From the NCBI RefSeq assembly GCF_027594745.1, contig NZ_CP110854.1, forward strand, positions 2,993,501 to 3,057,500: 64,000 bases of DNA. Reading direction: 5' to 3'. The position numbers and the translations under genes were made by a program. Below, one piece after another: positions 25,150 to 34,028 of the stretch (its first letter is position 1; every line of letters starts with the position of its first letter). Under the pieces are notes generated by a model. It was not told the origin of the DNA, ran no database searches, and saw only the letters and a program-made list of their open reading frames with translations. Origin of the DNA: Saprospira grandis. GTDB taxonomy: Bacteria > Bacteroidota > Bacteroidia > Chitinophagales > Saprospiraceae.

Positions 25150-25474
25150 AGCGGGCCAGTCTTAAGGCTATAAGTGGCCAGCTTGCTTTTGGCCTGCTGC
25201 TTTAATTAAACTTTAAGAAAGCCAAGCCTCTTTTGTAGAAGGCTAGCGAATTATGTAATTTGTTGGGCGGCTAAGCGCTGGCTGTCTCGCTCTATTTGGC
25301 CGAAGGCCAAAATGGCAAAGGCCAAATGAAAGCCCTGCCACTTCTATCCTTTGATTTAATTTCCTGCTATTCTGCCTTATTTTTCTCAGCCATAGCTAGG
25401 GCTATGCCTTTAAAAAATGCCTTGACTAGCCTGAAATTTTTATCAAAGAATGGCCGAAGCGCAGGACTTCCATT

Positions 25475-25595
25475 TGGCCTAGCGATGCGAAAGGGGGCGG
25501 CGAAGCCGCAGACCGAGGAGCAGAGCGACGAAGGGCCGAGCGAATAGCGAGCCCTGAAGCGTAGCGCCGCAAGGCGAAGCCGCAGCGGAGGCCCC
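25475..25595 (-). repeat. GGGGC intergenic element, copy n (core type 2)
   Basis: The GGGGCC end is at 25595, 36 bases before the next gene. The core variant is GGGCCGAGCGAATAGCGAGC. The second stem is reduced to GAGGAGCAGAGCGACG; the third is GGGCGGCGAAGCCGC. The GC-rich stretch 25290-25330 (TTTGGCCGAAGGCCAAAA) may be a detached fragment. The rest of 25150-25474 holds nothing else recognised. Confidence 0.85.
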
Positions 25596-25630
25596 AAAAA
25601 AACCAACATCATCAGCAAATTACAGAAACT

Positions 25631-26491
25631 ATGAGAACGCTTTACACCCTTCTTTTGGCCAGTATGGCTTTTGGACTTTTTGCCCAGCAGGGCCAACCTC
25701 AATCGGCTGCGGCCAGAGGGGCGGCCTTGGGGAATGCTTCGGTTGCTTTTACCGACATCAATGCCGCTTATAGCAACCAGGCGGGCCTTGCTTTTTTGGA
25801 AGAATTGAGCTTTTCTGCCTATGGCGAGCGGCGATTTTTGGCCGAGGGGCTCAACTCCTTTTTGTTTGCAGCGGCCTATCCCTTAGAAAATAATCAGGGG
25901 ACCTTTGGGTTGACGCTAAACTACTTTGGCTTTTCGGCCTATAATGAGCAAAAAATTGGTTTGGCCTATGCCAGAAAGCTATCGGAGCGTTTTGCTTTGG
26001 GCGTACAATTAGATTATTTGGGGATAAGGATTCCGACTTATGGCTCGGCCAATAGTTTTACCTTTGAGTTGGGCTTGACGGCCAAAATTAGTGAAGAATT
26101 GACATTAGCAGCGCATGTATATAATCCAGTACATGCCAAATTGGGCCAATTGGACGAGCGTCTGCCGGCCCTTTTTAATTTGGGTTTGGCCTATCATCCC
26201 TCTGAAAAAGTGGGGATTTATGCGGCCCTAGAAAAAGACATTTACAATCAGCCTTTTGGGGCTAAGGCCGGTATTGAATATCAGGCGCATAAGATATTTA
26301 AGTTGCGGGCGGGCATGCAGCTCAGTGATTTGAGCCAGCTTTCTTTTGGTTTGGGCTTAGACCTAGACGAGCTACAAATTGATTTGGCCACGGCCTATCA
26401 TCAAGTGCTTGGGTTTACGCCTTCTTTTGCCCTAAGTTATCGCTTGCAAAAAACTAAAAAAGCCGCCGAGGCCAAAACAGAAGAAGAATAA
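25631..26491 (+). CDS. PorV/PorQ-like outer membrane barrel protein
   Basis: 286 residues with a signal peptide (LLLASMAFGLFAQ). The start of the mature part, SAAARGAALGNASVAFTDIN then AAYSNQAGLAFL, is the characteristic opening of the PorV/PorQ/UPF0164 group of beta-barrels. Strand-like alternation continues to a short charged tail (KKAAEAKTEEE) that is unusual, because most barrels end in an aromatic residue. The next gene starts 27 bases downstream and encodes another predicted outer membrane protein, so they are an operon. A link to type IX secretion is possible but not shown; the genuine porV is at 59.9-61.2 kb. Confidence 0.78.
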   Translation: MRTLYTLLLASMAFGLFAQQGQPQSAAARGAALGNASVAFTDINAAYSNQAGLAFLEELSFSAYGERRFLAEGLNSFLFAAAYPLENNQGTFGLTLNYFGFSAYNEQKIGLAYARKLSERFALGVQLDYLGIRIPTYGSANSFTFELGLTAKISEELTLAAHVYNPVHAKLGQLDERLPALFNLGLAYHPSEKVGIYAALEKDIYNQPFGAKAGIEYQAHKIFKLRAGMQLSDLSQLSFGLGLDLDELQIDLATAYHQVLGFTPSFALSYRLQKTKKAAEAKTEEE

Positions 26492-26518
26492 GATTGCCCA
26501 TTTAATACCTTGTCCATT

Positions 26519-28618
26519 ATGTTAAGACGATCATTATTGGGCCTTTTTATGGGCCTGACTGCCAGCCTTTGGGGGCAGGTAGATACCACAGACGCTCCTT
26601 TAGATGACAATAGCGCCACGCAAATCCAGATTGAAAACTTGGTGGATGATGCGGATGCGCAAGAATTTGATTTTGATACGGAATTTGAAAACCTCGAAAT
26701 CTATCAACGCAACCCTTTAGACATCAATAAGGCGAGCCGGGAGGAGCTACAGGCCCTCAATTTACTGTCGGCCATTCAGATTCAGGCCTTGATTAACTAC
26801 CGCAATCGCTTTGGCCAAATTTTTTCGCTCTATGAACTACAGGGCGTGCCCACTTTTGACCAAAGTAGCATTGCCAAGATTCTGCCCTTTGTCAGTCTAG
26901 AAGCTACTAAGGAAATGGAGGCTTTTAGCTTTAAACGGGCCTTTAAATATAAGCGACAGCAAGTCTTTATGCGCTATCAGCGAAATATAGAGGAGCAAGC
27001 TGGCTTTTTGCCTCAGGATGGGGAAGATCCCGACTTTTTGGGGAGCCCCGATAAACTTTATTTGCGCTATCGCCTGACCTACAAGGACCGTTTGAGTATG
27101 GGCCTGACTTTAGAAAAGGATGCAGGCGAAGAATGGCTGACGCCTTTTAGTCAGAAAAATCAGACGAAATTACCCGATTATTTTTCGGCCCATTTCTTTA
27201 TCAAAGATTATAATAAATGGGTCAAAGCCATTGCCTTAGGCGATTATCAGGTCTATTTTGGGCAGGGGCTCACCAGTTGGAGTGGCTTTGGTACCCGAAA
27301 AGGGGCGGCTGTGCTCAACATTAAGCGCTTGTCCAATAAAATCCGCCCCTATAGCTCGGTCAATGAGGCTTTGTTTATGCGGGGCGGGGCGGCCACGATT
27401 GGCGGCAGCAAATGGGAGGCGACGGTCTTTGGCTCACACCGTTTTAGAGATGGCAATATCTCTTTGGTCCAAACCGATAGCCTAGATGATTCTTTTGAGG
27501 TTTTAGAGGTTTCTTCTTTGCAATTGAGTGGCCTGCACCGAACCGAAAACGAATTGGAGGACAAAAATAGCTTGCAGCAAATTACCACCGGGGCCAATAT
27601 GACCTATAAGGCCAATACTTGGCGAATTGGCGCAAATGTAGTCTATAACCGCCTTAGCGACTCTTTGGTCCGCACGCCCCGCCTTTATCAAAAGTATGCC
27701 TTTAATGGGCAGTCGCTGCTCAATGCTAGCCTAGATTATAATCTGGCTTATAGAAACTTACAGTTTTTTGGCGAAACGGCGGTTAGTGATAATGGCGGTT
27801 TGGCAACTATCAACGGCCTGACGGCGGCCCTAGATGAAAAAGTGAGCATGGCCCTGATTTATCGGAATTATGCCAAAAACTACCAAACCCTAACGGGCAA
27901 TGCCTTTGGCGAGTCTGCGGGAACCAATAACGAAAAGGGCCTATATATGGGCCTGAATGCCAACTTGGGCCGTGGCCTGAGCTTTAGCGGCTATTTTGAC
28001 CTCTTCGTTTTTCCTTGGCTGCGCTCCAATATTGACGCGCCCTCCAAGGGACATGAGTATTTTGTTCGCCTAGATTATCAACCTGCTTACCGCTGGAACC
28101 TCTATTTTCAGTATCGCTTTGAGCAAAAAGAAGGCAACCGCTCTGATAATGCCACGCCTTACGATTATCTGATCAACAAAAAGCGGCAAAATGCCCGCAT
28201 TCATTTTCGCTATCGCCTGAGCCGAGAGTGGGAAATCCGCAGCCGAGCCGAGCTATCCTTCTATGAGGACCATGAGTTCAGTAAGGGATTTATGATGTAC
28301 CAAGACTTGGTTTGGTCGGCCCGTTTTGCCCCCCTCAAGGTCCAAACTCGATTTGCCATTTTTGCCACCGAGGATTATGACACCCGCATCTATGCCTACG
28401 AAAATGATGTGCTTTATGCCTTTTCGGTGCCCGCTTATTATGGCCGTGGCAGCCGATTCTACATCAATACGAGCTATAAATTTAATCGAAATCTAACGCT
28501 TTGGGTCCGCTATGCACAAACCTATTGGGCCGATCGCGATGAGATTAGCTCGGGCCAAAATCTAATTTTAGGCAATACTCGCTCAGAACTAAAAGTGCAG
28601 CTCCGCCTGAAGTTCTAA
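26519..28618 (+). CDS. Helix-hairpin-helix domain outer membrane protein
   Basis: 699 residues from the ATG at 26519; an in-frame TTG at 26510 is less likely. Signal peptide: LLGLFMGLTASLWGQ. Residues about 65-125 form a helix-hairpin-helix pair (NPLDINKASREELQALNLLS, FGQIFSLYELQGVPTFDQSS) like ComEA. The rest is a large beta barrel with many aromatic strands, ending in LKVQLRLKF. This HHH-plus-barrel layout is known in Bacteroidota as an uncharacterised conserved protein. The HHH fold often binds DNA, so surface DNA binding or uptake is a tempting but unproven idea. It forms an operon with the barrel gene upstream and is followed by a terminator. Confidence 0.82.
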   Translation: MLRRSLLGLFMGLTASLWGQVDTTDAPLDDNSATQIQIENLVDDADAQEFDFDTEFENLEIYQRNPLDINKASREELQALNLLSAIQIQALINYRNRFGQIFSLYELQGVPTFDQSSIAKILPFVSLEATKEMEAFSFKRAFKYKRQQVFMRYQRNIEEQAGFLPQDGEDPDFLGSPDKLYLRYRLTYKDRLSMGLTLEKDAGEEWLTPFSQKNQTKLPDYFSAHFFIKDYNKWVKAIALGDYQVYFGQGLTSWSGFGTRKGAAVLNIKRLSNKIRPYSSVNEALFMRGGAATIGGSKWEATVFGSHRFRDGNISLVQTDSLDDSFEVLEVSSLQLSGLHRTENELEDKNSLQQITTGANMTYKANTWRIGANVVYNRLSDSLVRTPRLYQKYAFNGQSLLNASLDYNLAYRNLQFFGETAVSDNGGLATINGLTAALDEKVSMALIYRNYAKNYQTLTGNAFGESAGTNNEKGLYMGLNANLGRGLSFSGYFDLFVFPWLRSNIDAPSKGHEYFVRLDYQPAYRWNLYFQYRFEQKEGNRSDNATPYDYLINKKRQNARIHFRYRLSREWEIRSRAELSFYEDHEFSKGFMMYQDLVWSARFAPLKVQTRFAIFATEDYDTRIYAYENDVLYAFSVPAYYGRGSRFYINTSYKFNRNLTLWVRYAQTYWADRDEISSGQNLILGNTRSELKVQLRLKF

Positions 28619-28641
28619 GCCATTTTGCCCCATTTTTTAAG

Positions 28642-28673
28642 CAGCAGTTCAGTTTGGGACTGCTGTTTTTTTT
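28642..28673 (+). terminator. Terminator of the HHH-barrel operon
   Basis: AGCAGTTC pairs with GGGACTGCT (one mismatch), followed by eight T residues that run directly into copy e of the GGGGC element. Confidence 0.85.
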
Positions 28674-28812
28674 GGGGCCTCCCGCCTTCGGCGGGCGGGC
28701 CCTTTCAGGGCTCGCAGGTCTGCTCGGCCCTGCGGGCTCATTTCATTTCGCCCTAGGTCTGCCGCTAGGCGGCCCCCTTTCAGGCCCCTAGGCCGACGGG
28801 CCTTCGGCCCTT
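28674..28812 (+). repeat. GGGGC intergenic element, copy e (core type 1)
   Basis: The first stem is CCCGCC-TTCG-GGCGGG. The core is GCTCGCAGGTCTGCTCGGCC. The third stem is GCCGC-TA-GGCGGC. The tail holds GGGCCTTCGGCCC. Confidence 0.9.
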
Positions 28813-28816
28813 TTTA

Positions 28817-28888
28817 CTGTAGGTTGGAACCTACAGCAAGAACGGTATTGCTTCGCAAACATCTATAAATGAGGGTGGAAACCCTCAT
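28817..28888. repeat. Three-hairpin composite palindrome repeat
   Basis: CTGTAGGTTGGAACCTACAG (28817-28836), then GGTATTGCTTCGCAAAC, then ATGAGGGTGGAAACCCTCAT (28869-28888). It is the reverse arrangement of the cluster at 53506-53577, showing that the three modules travel together. Confidence 0.8.
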
Positions 28889-28973
28889 AAAATTAACTTC
28901 TAGGCCATTCTTTGATAAAAACCTTAAGCTGTTTTTGCAAAATAGGTCTTGAGTAGCTGAAGTACGAAGAAAT

Positions 28974-29000
28974 AAAAAAAGGCCCCTAAGGGCCTTTTTT
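28974..29000 (-). terminator. Terminator at the lipA 3' end
   Basis: AAAAAAGGCCC-CTAA-GGGCCTTTTTT is symmetrical and could act in both directions. It abuts the lipA stop codon. Confidence 0.88.
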
Positions 29001-29890
29001 TATTTCTTCTGATTGGGATAAACATGTCGTTCTGCATGATAAGAAGAGCGGACGAGAGGCCCACTTTCTACAAAGTCGAAGCCTTTTTCTAGGCCGACTT
29101 GCTCATATTCTGCAAAGAGGTCGGGATGGATATACTCGGCCACTTCGATATGCATTTTGGTGGGTTGCAGGTATTGGCCAATAGTGAGGACATCGCAGCC
29201 ATGTTCGAGCAGGTCGTCCATGATTTTGAAGACATCTTCTTTGCTTTCGCCTAGGCCGACCATAATGCCGGTTTTGGTCCGTTTGCCATAGTCTTTGATG
29301 CGTTGGATTTGCTCCAAACTGCGTTTGTACTTTCCTTGGGGACGTACTTTGCGGTAGAGCGATTCTACGGTTTCCATATTATGAGAAACCACCTCTTGGC
29401 CGGCAGAAATCATGGTTTCTAGGGCCTCCCAATTGGCGCGCACATCGGGGATGAGGGTTTCGATGGTGGTTTGGGGCGATTGTTCTTTAATGGCCCTTAC
29501 GGTTTGATGCCAAATAGCAGCGCCTCGGTCCTTGAGTTCATCTCGGTTGACGGAAGTGAGGACCGCATGTTTGACCTGCATGAGGCGGACGGCCTCGGCC
29601 ACTCTTTGGGGTTCATCCTCGTCATATTCTGGTGGGCGGCCCGTGGCTACGGCACAGAAAGAACAAGAGCGGGTACAGACATTGCCCAAAATCATGAAGG
29701 TAGCGGTACCTTCACCCCAGCATTCGCCCATATTGGGGCAGTGGCCACTTTGGCAAATGGTATGCAGTTTATATTGGTCCACTAAATCACGGACCTTTCT
29801 ATAATTCTCGCCGATGGGGAGTTTCACCCGAAGCCAATCTGGCTTTTTGCGGCGTTCTTTTTTAGATTCAACGATTGGAAGTTCGAACAT
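29000..29890 (-). CDS. lipA: Lipoyl synthase
   Basis: A 296-residue radical SAM enzyme that inserts two sulfurs into octanoyl groups on carrier proteins such as GcvH and 2-oxoacid dehydrogenase E2. The auxiliary cluster ligands are Cys46, Cys51 and Cys57 (CQSGHCPNMGEC). The radical SAM motif is Cys72-x3-Cys76-x2-Cys79 (CTRSCSFC). The C-terminal serine ligand region ESGPLVRSSYHAE is present. Length and motifs match LipA. A substrate, GcvH, is encoded at 3.2 kb. LipB is not seen. It stands alone as a transcription unit. Confidence 0.98.
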   Translation of the reverse strand: MFELPIVESKKERRKKPDWLRVKLPIGENYRKVRDLVDQYKLHTICQSGHCPNMGECWGEGTATFMILGNVCTRSCSFCAVATGRPPEYDEDEPQRVAEAVRLMQVKHAVLTSVNRDELKDRGAAIWHQTVRAIKEQSPQTTIETLIPDVRANWEALETMISAGQEVVSHNMETVESLYRKVRPQGKYKRSLEQIQRIKDYGKRTKTGIMVGLGESKEDVFKIMDDLLEHGCDVLTIGQYLQPTKMHIEVAEYIHPDLFAEYEQVGLEKGFDFVESGPLVRSSYHAERHVYPNQKK

Positions 29891-30019
29891 ACAGCAAGTT
29901 TTATTTTGAGAACAGCAGAAATTGGCTTCTGTTCGGTTAGCTGATGGAAAAGAATGGGGGCAAAATTACTGTTTTTTGCCCAAAAGCCGAGGAATTTGGT
30001 CCAATTAAGTTCAGTTGGG

Positions 30020-30298
30020 CTGCGCCGAAGGCGCAGTGCGGCGCAGCCGCAAATTGGCCTAGCGATGTGCAGGGGGGCGGCGTAGCCGCAGACCCAGGCG
30101 CTTTGCGCCGCAGGGCCGAGCGAATAGCGAGCCCCGGAACGACAACAAGCCCTTTAGGGCGCAGTTCGACGAGCGAAGGGAGTAACCGCCGCAGCTTTGC
30201 TGCGGAGGCCCCAAAACATTTGCGAGCCCCAGAACGACAACAAGCCCTTTAGGGGGGCTTCGACGACCGAAGGGAGTAACCGCCGCAGCGGAGGCCCC
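30020..30298 (-). repeat. GGGGC intergenic element, copy o, with a duplicated end module
   Basis: The GGGGCC end is at 30298, 3 bases from the next gene's stop codon. Core type 2: GCCGAGCGAATAGCGAGCCC. A module with CAACAAGCCCTTTAGG, TTCGACGA and GAAGGGAGTAACCGCCGCAG occurs twice (about 30142-30216 and 30233-30298), each ending in GGAGGCCCC. The same module is present in copies r and s. Confidence 0.85.
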
Positions 30299-30301
30299 AA
30301 A

Positions 30302-31051
30302 TTACCAGCGTTTACCTAGATAAAAGTGGATGAAAATATTGTCAAAAAGGCGTTCGTCGGGTTGTTCGAGCATAATGGGCATTTCTTGGAAAAAATAATC
30401 GGCGGAGAGGCCAATTTCTAGGGCTTTGGCGACCTCATCGCTGGGGCCAAAATCAAAGTAGAGGCTGCCTTGGAGGTAGAGGCCCGTACGGCCTTGGAGC
30501 TCGTCCCAGCCGAGAGAAGAGCTAGATGCGCCATTAATATCTAGGGGATCTAAAAACTTATAGCGATTATCTTCGGAATAGGGTTCGGAGCGGATAATCA
30601 CGCCATCATTGCTCGTTCTGTAGATGAGGTCCAGATAATAGGGTTTGAGCAGACCGAGATTGAGGCCGGCGCTATAGCTCCAAGCGAGGGCAAGATTTTG
30701 CTTGCGGGTTCTGGGCGATAGGAAAAAGCGTTGGCCAGCGCCTAGGCGGAGGCTGTAAAGGCTATTTTGTTTACCAAAAGTGTATCGGCTTTGGCCGCTA
30801 TTGCTGATAGAAATATTGTTATCATTGTCCATCACCCGCTCTTTGGGGTGCTTGATATAGGCAAATTGGGCCTGGCCTAAAAGGGCGCGTTTGGGCTGAT
30901 AAAAATAGCTGTAGGTCCCGCCTAACATATAGCCTTGGCTGTGTAGGCCGCCCCCAACAACCACCTCATGTTGATGACTGGGGCTATTGTCATTTTGGGC
31001 AAAAGTAGAGAAAGCGCCAAGGAGGCAAAAAAGGTAGAGGATAAATTTCAT
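30302..31051 (-). CDS. Putative outer-membrane-associated protein
   Basis: 249 residues from the ATG at 31051, chosen because it opens a good signal peptide (MKFILYLFCLLGAFSTFAQ); the open frame upstream runs into non-coding sequence. The mature part has barrel-like strands: HEVVVGGGLHSQGYMLGGTY, LYSLRLGAGQRFFLSPR, ALAWSYSAGLNLGL, and FIHFYLGKRW at the end. Such short Gly-aromatic barrels are common and uncharacterised in Bacteroidota. It lies divergently from ftsK and shares a 180-base upstream region. I do not recognise a specific family. Confidence 0.75.
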   Translation of the reverse strand: MKFILYLFCLLGAFSTFAQNDNSPSHQHEVVVGGGLHSQGYMLGGTYSYFYQPKRALLGQAQFAYIKHPKERVMDNDNNISISNSGQSRYTFGKQNSLYSLRLGAGQRFFLSPRTRKQNLALAWSYSAGLNLGLLKPYYLDLIYRTSNDGVIIRSEPYSEDNRYKFLDPLDINGASSSSLGWDELQGRTGLYLQGSLYFDFGPSDEVAKALEIGLSADYFFQEMPIMLEQPDERLFDNIFIHFYLGKRW

Positions 31052-31195
31052 AGGCGGTGGAGGTTTGAGGGGGCTAAATGTATTAAAAACGTAAAAATTA
31101 GCGCATTTGTTTCGCTTTTGCAGCCCTAGGCCTGAGGCTATAGCGGATAAACGAGCTTTTCTTGCTAGAGGACTGGCAAAGCTACTAATTTTCCT

Positions 31196-31203
31196 TAAAT
31201 TTG
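31196..31203 (+). promoter_or_regulatory. Candidate -7 box for ftsK
   Basis: TAAATTTG matches TAnnTTTG exactly and lies 28 bases before the ftsK ATG. The -33 TTG is weak (CTGG at the expected distance). Confidence 0.45.
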
Positions 31204-31230
31204 GGTTTCGCAAAACTTTCAGCAAAAAGC

Positions 31231-33828
31231 ATGTCTAAAGCCAAGAAAAAAAAGAAGTCGGGAGGACAAATCTCCATGAATTTTTATAAAGACGAGCGCT
31301 GGCCCAAAATGATTGGGTTATTTCTCATCTTTATATCACTTTATTTACTGATTGCCTTCACTTCTTATCTGTTTACCTGGAAACAAGATTGGGACAAAGC
31401 CTATTGGGCCATCCTGCTTCGTCCACAAGAGATGAGCAACTGGCTCGGGCGTTTGGGGGCGGTGCTTTCGCATAGCTTCTTTTATTGGGGCTTTGGGATT
31501 TCCTCCTATGTTTTTGTGGGCTTGTTTTATAAAACGGGCTACAATTTGGTGATGGGCGAGGGGATTCGTTCTATGCTCAAAATTTACCGTCGGGGCTTGG
31601 TCAGTATGGTTTGGACCAGCTGTTTGCTGCAATTTATTTTTCAGTCGGCTAGCTCTCAGTTTCCTTGGGGCGGAAGTTTTGGTGCCCTGATTATTGGCTC
31701 GCTCTCTTCTTTTGTCGGGACGGCCGGCATTGTGGGCATGTTGATTTTTATTGCCCTAATTATTTTGGTCTGGCTACGCAACCCCAACTTTCAGGAATGG
31801 ACCCCGCAGTTTTTTATGTCGAGCTTGGCCCCAAAAACAGTGCTGCGCAGCCTAAGCAGAGTGTTCAATAATTTTCTTAAGGGAGAAAGCCCCTTTCAGG
31901 CCGAACAGCTGCCCAAAAATCAGCCTAAACCCAAAGATGTAAAGGCTGCAGGCGATAAAAACGAAAGCCTCAAAGAAAAAGAAGAACCCAAAACGCTTCG
32001 CCCCCGAACGCAAGAAGAGCGAGAAGCCGAATTGCCCAAGCATACCGAAGATCAACGCCTGCGGGCCGAGGGACTTGTGGTAGAAGAAGCCCAACCCGAA
32101 AAGAAAAGCAAGAGCAAAGAATTGGAAGAACGAGTGAAGGGCCTCACTGAAAACCAACTCGAACTCAACCTAGAGGCCAAAAAGAAAGAACAGGCCGAAT
32201 CGGATGGAGAACTGGATGTAGAGCTTTTGTCTGATCAAGACAAATTGGCCCAAGATGTAGCCATCGCCGAGGAAAACTCCGACCATATTGAGCCCTATGA
32301 TCCCACCCTAGAGCTGCCCCGATACGAAAGCCCCGTTTTGGATTTGCTAGAAAGCTATGAGGACCAAAAACCCGTTATCGATCGGGCCGAACTAGAGGCG
32401 AATAAGGACCAAATTATTGAGACCTTACTCAACTATAAAATCGAAATCGTTAAAATTAAGGCGACCATCGGGCCCACCGTCACCCTCTATGAAATTGTGC
32501 CCGCCCCAGGGGTGCGCATTTCTAAAATTAAGAACTTAGAGGATGATATTGCCCTGAGCTTGGCCGCTTTGGGGATTCGGATTATTGCCCCTATTCCTGG
32601 CCGTGGAACGATCGGTATTGAGGTGCCTAACCGCAATAAGCAGATTGTTTCTCTCAAAGAGGTCTTGGCCTCGCCCAAATTTAAAAATGCCAAAATGGAC
32701 CTGCCCATTGCCTTGGGTAAATCCATCTCTAATGAGGTTTTTGTGGCCGATTTGGCCAAAATGCCTCACTTGCTGATCGCAGGGGCCACGGGCCAAGGTA
32801 AATCGGTGGGGATTAACACCATCATTGCCAGCCTGCTGTATAAAAAACATCCCTCGCAGCTCAAACTCATTCTGATTGACCCCAAAAAGGTAGAACTCTC
32901 TCCCTATAATGCCATCGCTGCGCACTTTTTGGGCTATCTGCCCGGCGAAGAAGAGGCCATTGTGACCGAAACTGCTCAGGTGATTCAAACCCTCTACTCC
33001 CTAACCGTAGAGATGGATGAACGCTATAATTTGCTCAAAAAAGCAAGGGTGCGTAACCTCAATGAGTATAACGCTAAGTTTGTGGCCCGCCGCCTCAATC
33101 CCGAAAAAGGCCACCGCTTTTTGCCCTTTATCGTTTTGGTCATTGATGAATTTGCCGACCTCATCATGACGGCGGGCAAAGAGGTCGAGCTGCCCATTGG
33201 CCGCCTCGCACAGCTGGCCCGAGCCGTGGGCATTCACCTGATTATTGCCACACAGCGCCCTTCAGTAAATATTATTACGGGGGTCATTAAAGCCAACTTT
33301 CCCGCCCGTTTGGCCTTTAAGGTGGCCTCAAAAATTGACTCCAGAACGATTCTGGACGCTGGCGGAGCCGAGCAACTCATCGGCCGAGGAGATATGCTGC
33401 TTTCTTCGGGCTCTACCTTGCTTCGCCTCCAATGTGCCTTTGTCGATACCCCCGAAGTGGAGCGAATTATTGACCATATTGCCGAGCAACCCGGCTATCC
33501 AGAACCCTATTATCTGCCCACTTATGGCGAGGAGGGCGGTAGCGGTGGCGATCAGCTTAGCCAGGTGCTGCACGATTTGGATGAGTATTTTGAGGATGCG
33601 GCTCGCTTGGTCGTCATCAATCAATCGGGCTCTACTTCCATGATCCAAAGACGCCTCAAATTGGGCTACAATCGCGCCGGCCGCATTATGGACCAACTAG
33701 AACATACTGGCATCGTGGGGCCCAACCAAGGCTCCAAAGCCCGAGATGTCCTCTTTATGGATGAAATCGAATTGGAGGAATACCTCAAACATCTCCGAGA
33801 CCAAAAAAATAAGTTGAGCTTTAAATAA
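31231..33828 (+). CDS. ftsK: DNA translocase FtsK/SpoIIIE family
   Basis: 865 residues from the ATG at 31231 (MSKAKKKKKSGGQ); an in-frame TTG at 31201 overlaps the likely promoter. The N-terminus has about four transmembrane helices (residues 27-170). A charged, low-complexity linker rich in Lys, Glu and Pro spans 220-370. The motor has Walker A GATGQGKSVGIN at about residue 518 and Walker B IVLVIDEFADLIM. The C-terminal gamma winged helix (SGSTSMIQRRLKLGYNRAGR) recognises polarising DNA sequences. It pumps chromosomal DNA through the closing septum. The gene is monocistronic with its own terminator. Confidence 0.96.
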   Translation: MSKAKKKKKSGGQISMNFYKDERWPKMIGLFLIFISLYLLIAFTSYLFTWKQDWDKAYWAILLRPQEMSNWLGRLGAVLSHSFFYWGFGISSYVFVGLFYKTGYNLVMGEGIRSMLKIYRRGLVSMVWTSCLLQFIFQSASSQFPWGGSFGALIIGSLSSFVGTAGIVGMLIFIALIILVWLRNPNFQEWTPQFFMSSLAPKTVLRSLSRVFNNFLKGESPFQAEQLPKNQPKPKDVKAAGDKNESLKEKEEPKTLRPRTQEEREAELPKHTEDQRLRAEGLVVEEAQPEKKSKSKELEERVKGLTENQLELNLEAKKKEQAESDGELDVELLSDQDKLAQDVAIAEENSDHIEPYDPTLELPRYESPVLDLLESYEDQKPVIDRAELEANKDQIIETLLNYKIEIVKIKATIGPTVTLYEIVPAPGVRISKIKNLEDDIALSLAALGIRIIAPIPGRGTIGIEVPNRNKQIVSLKEVLASPKFKNAKMDLPIALGKSISNEVFVADLAKMPHLLIAGATGQGKSVGINTIIASLLYKKHPSQLKLILIDPKKVELSPYNAIAAHFLGYLPGEEEAIVTETAQVIQTLYSLTVEMDERYNLLKKARVRNLNEYNAKFVARRLNPEKGHRFLPFIVLVIDEFADLIMTAGKEVELPIGRLAQLARAVGIHLIIATQRPSVNIITGVIKANFPARLAFKVASKIDSRTILDAGGAEQLIGRGDMLLSSGSTLLRLQCAFVDTPEVERIIDHIAEQPGYPEPYYLPTYGEEGGSGGDQLSQVLHDLDEYFEDAARLVVINQSGSTSMIQRRLKLGYNRAGRIMDQLEHTGIVGPNQGSKARDVLFMDEIELEEYLKHLRDQKNKLSFK

Positions 33829-33829
33829 A

Positions 33830-33863
33830 GAAAAGCCCAGTACGCTAAGTATTGGGCTTTTTT
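33830..33863 (+). terminator. Terminator of ftsK
   Basis: AAAAGCCCAGTAC pairs with GTATTGGGCTTTT around GCTAA, followed by T residues, with copy f ten bases beyond. Confidence 0.9.
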
Positions 33864-33873
33864 ATGCTGTTTT

Positions 33874-34020
33874 GGGGCCTCCGCTGCGGCTTCGCCTTGC
33901 GGCGCTACGTTTCAGGGCTCGCAGGTCTGCTCGGCCCTTCGTTTTTCGCTACGCTCAAAACTCGGTCGGGCCTGCGGCCCCCCTTTCACATCGCTAGGCC
34001 AAGGCGCTTCGCGCCTTTCT
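33874..34020 (+). repeat. GGGGC intergenic element, copy f (core type 1)
   Basis: First stem CGCTGCGGCTTCGCCTTGCG; core GCTCGCAGGTCTGCTCGGCC; second stem GTTTT/AAAAC around TCGCTACGCTC; third GGGCCTGCGGCCC; tail hairpin AAGGCGCTTCGCGCCTT. Confidence 0.9.
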
Positions 34021-34028
34021 GGACCAAC

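Noticed and set aside
31052..31225. 58-residue extension of the gene at 30302
   Set aside because: It lacks a signal peptide, overlaps the ftsK promoter region, and the ATG at 31051 gives a standard secreted protein.
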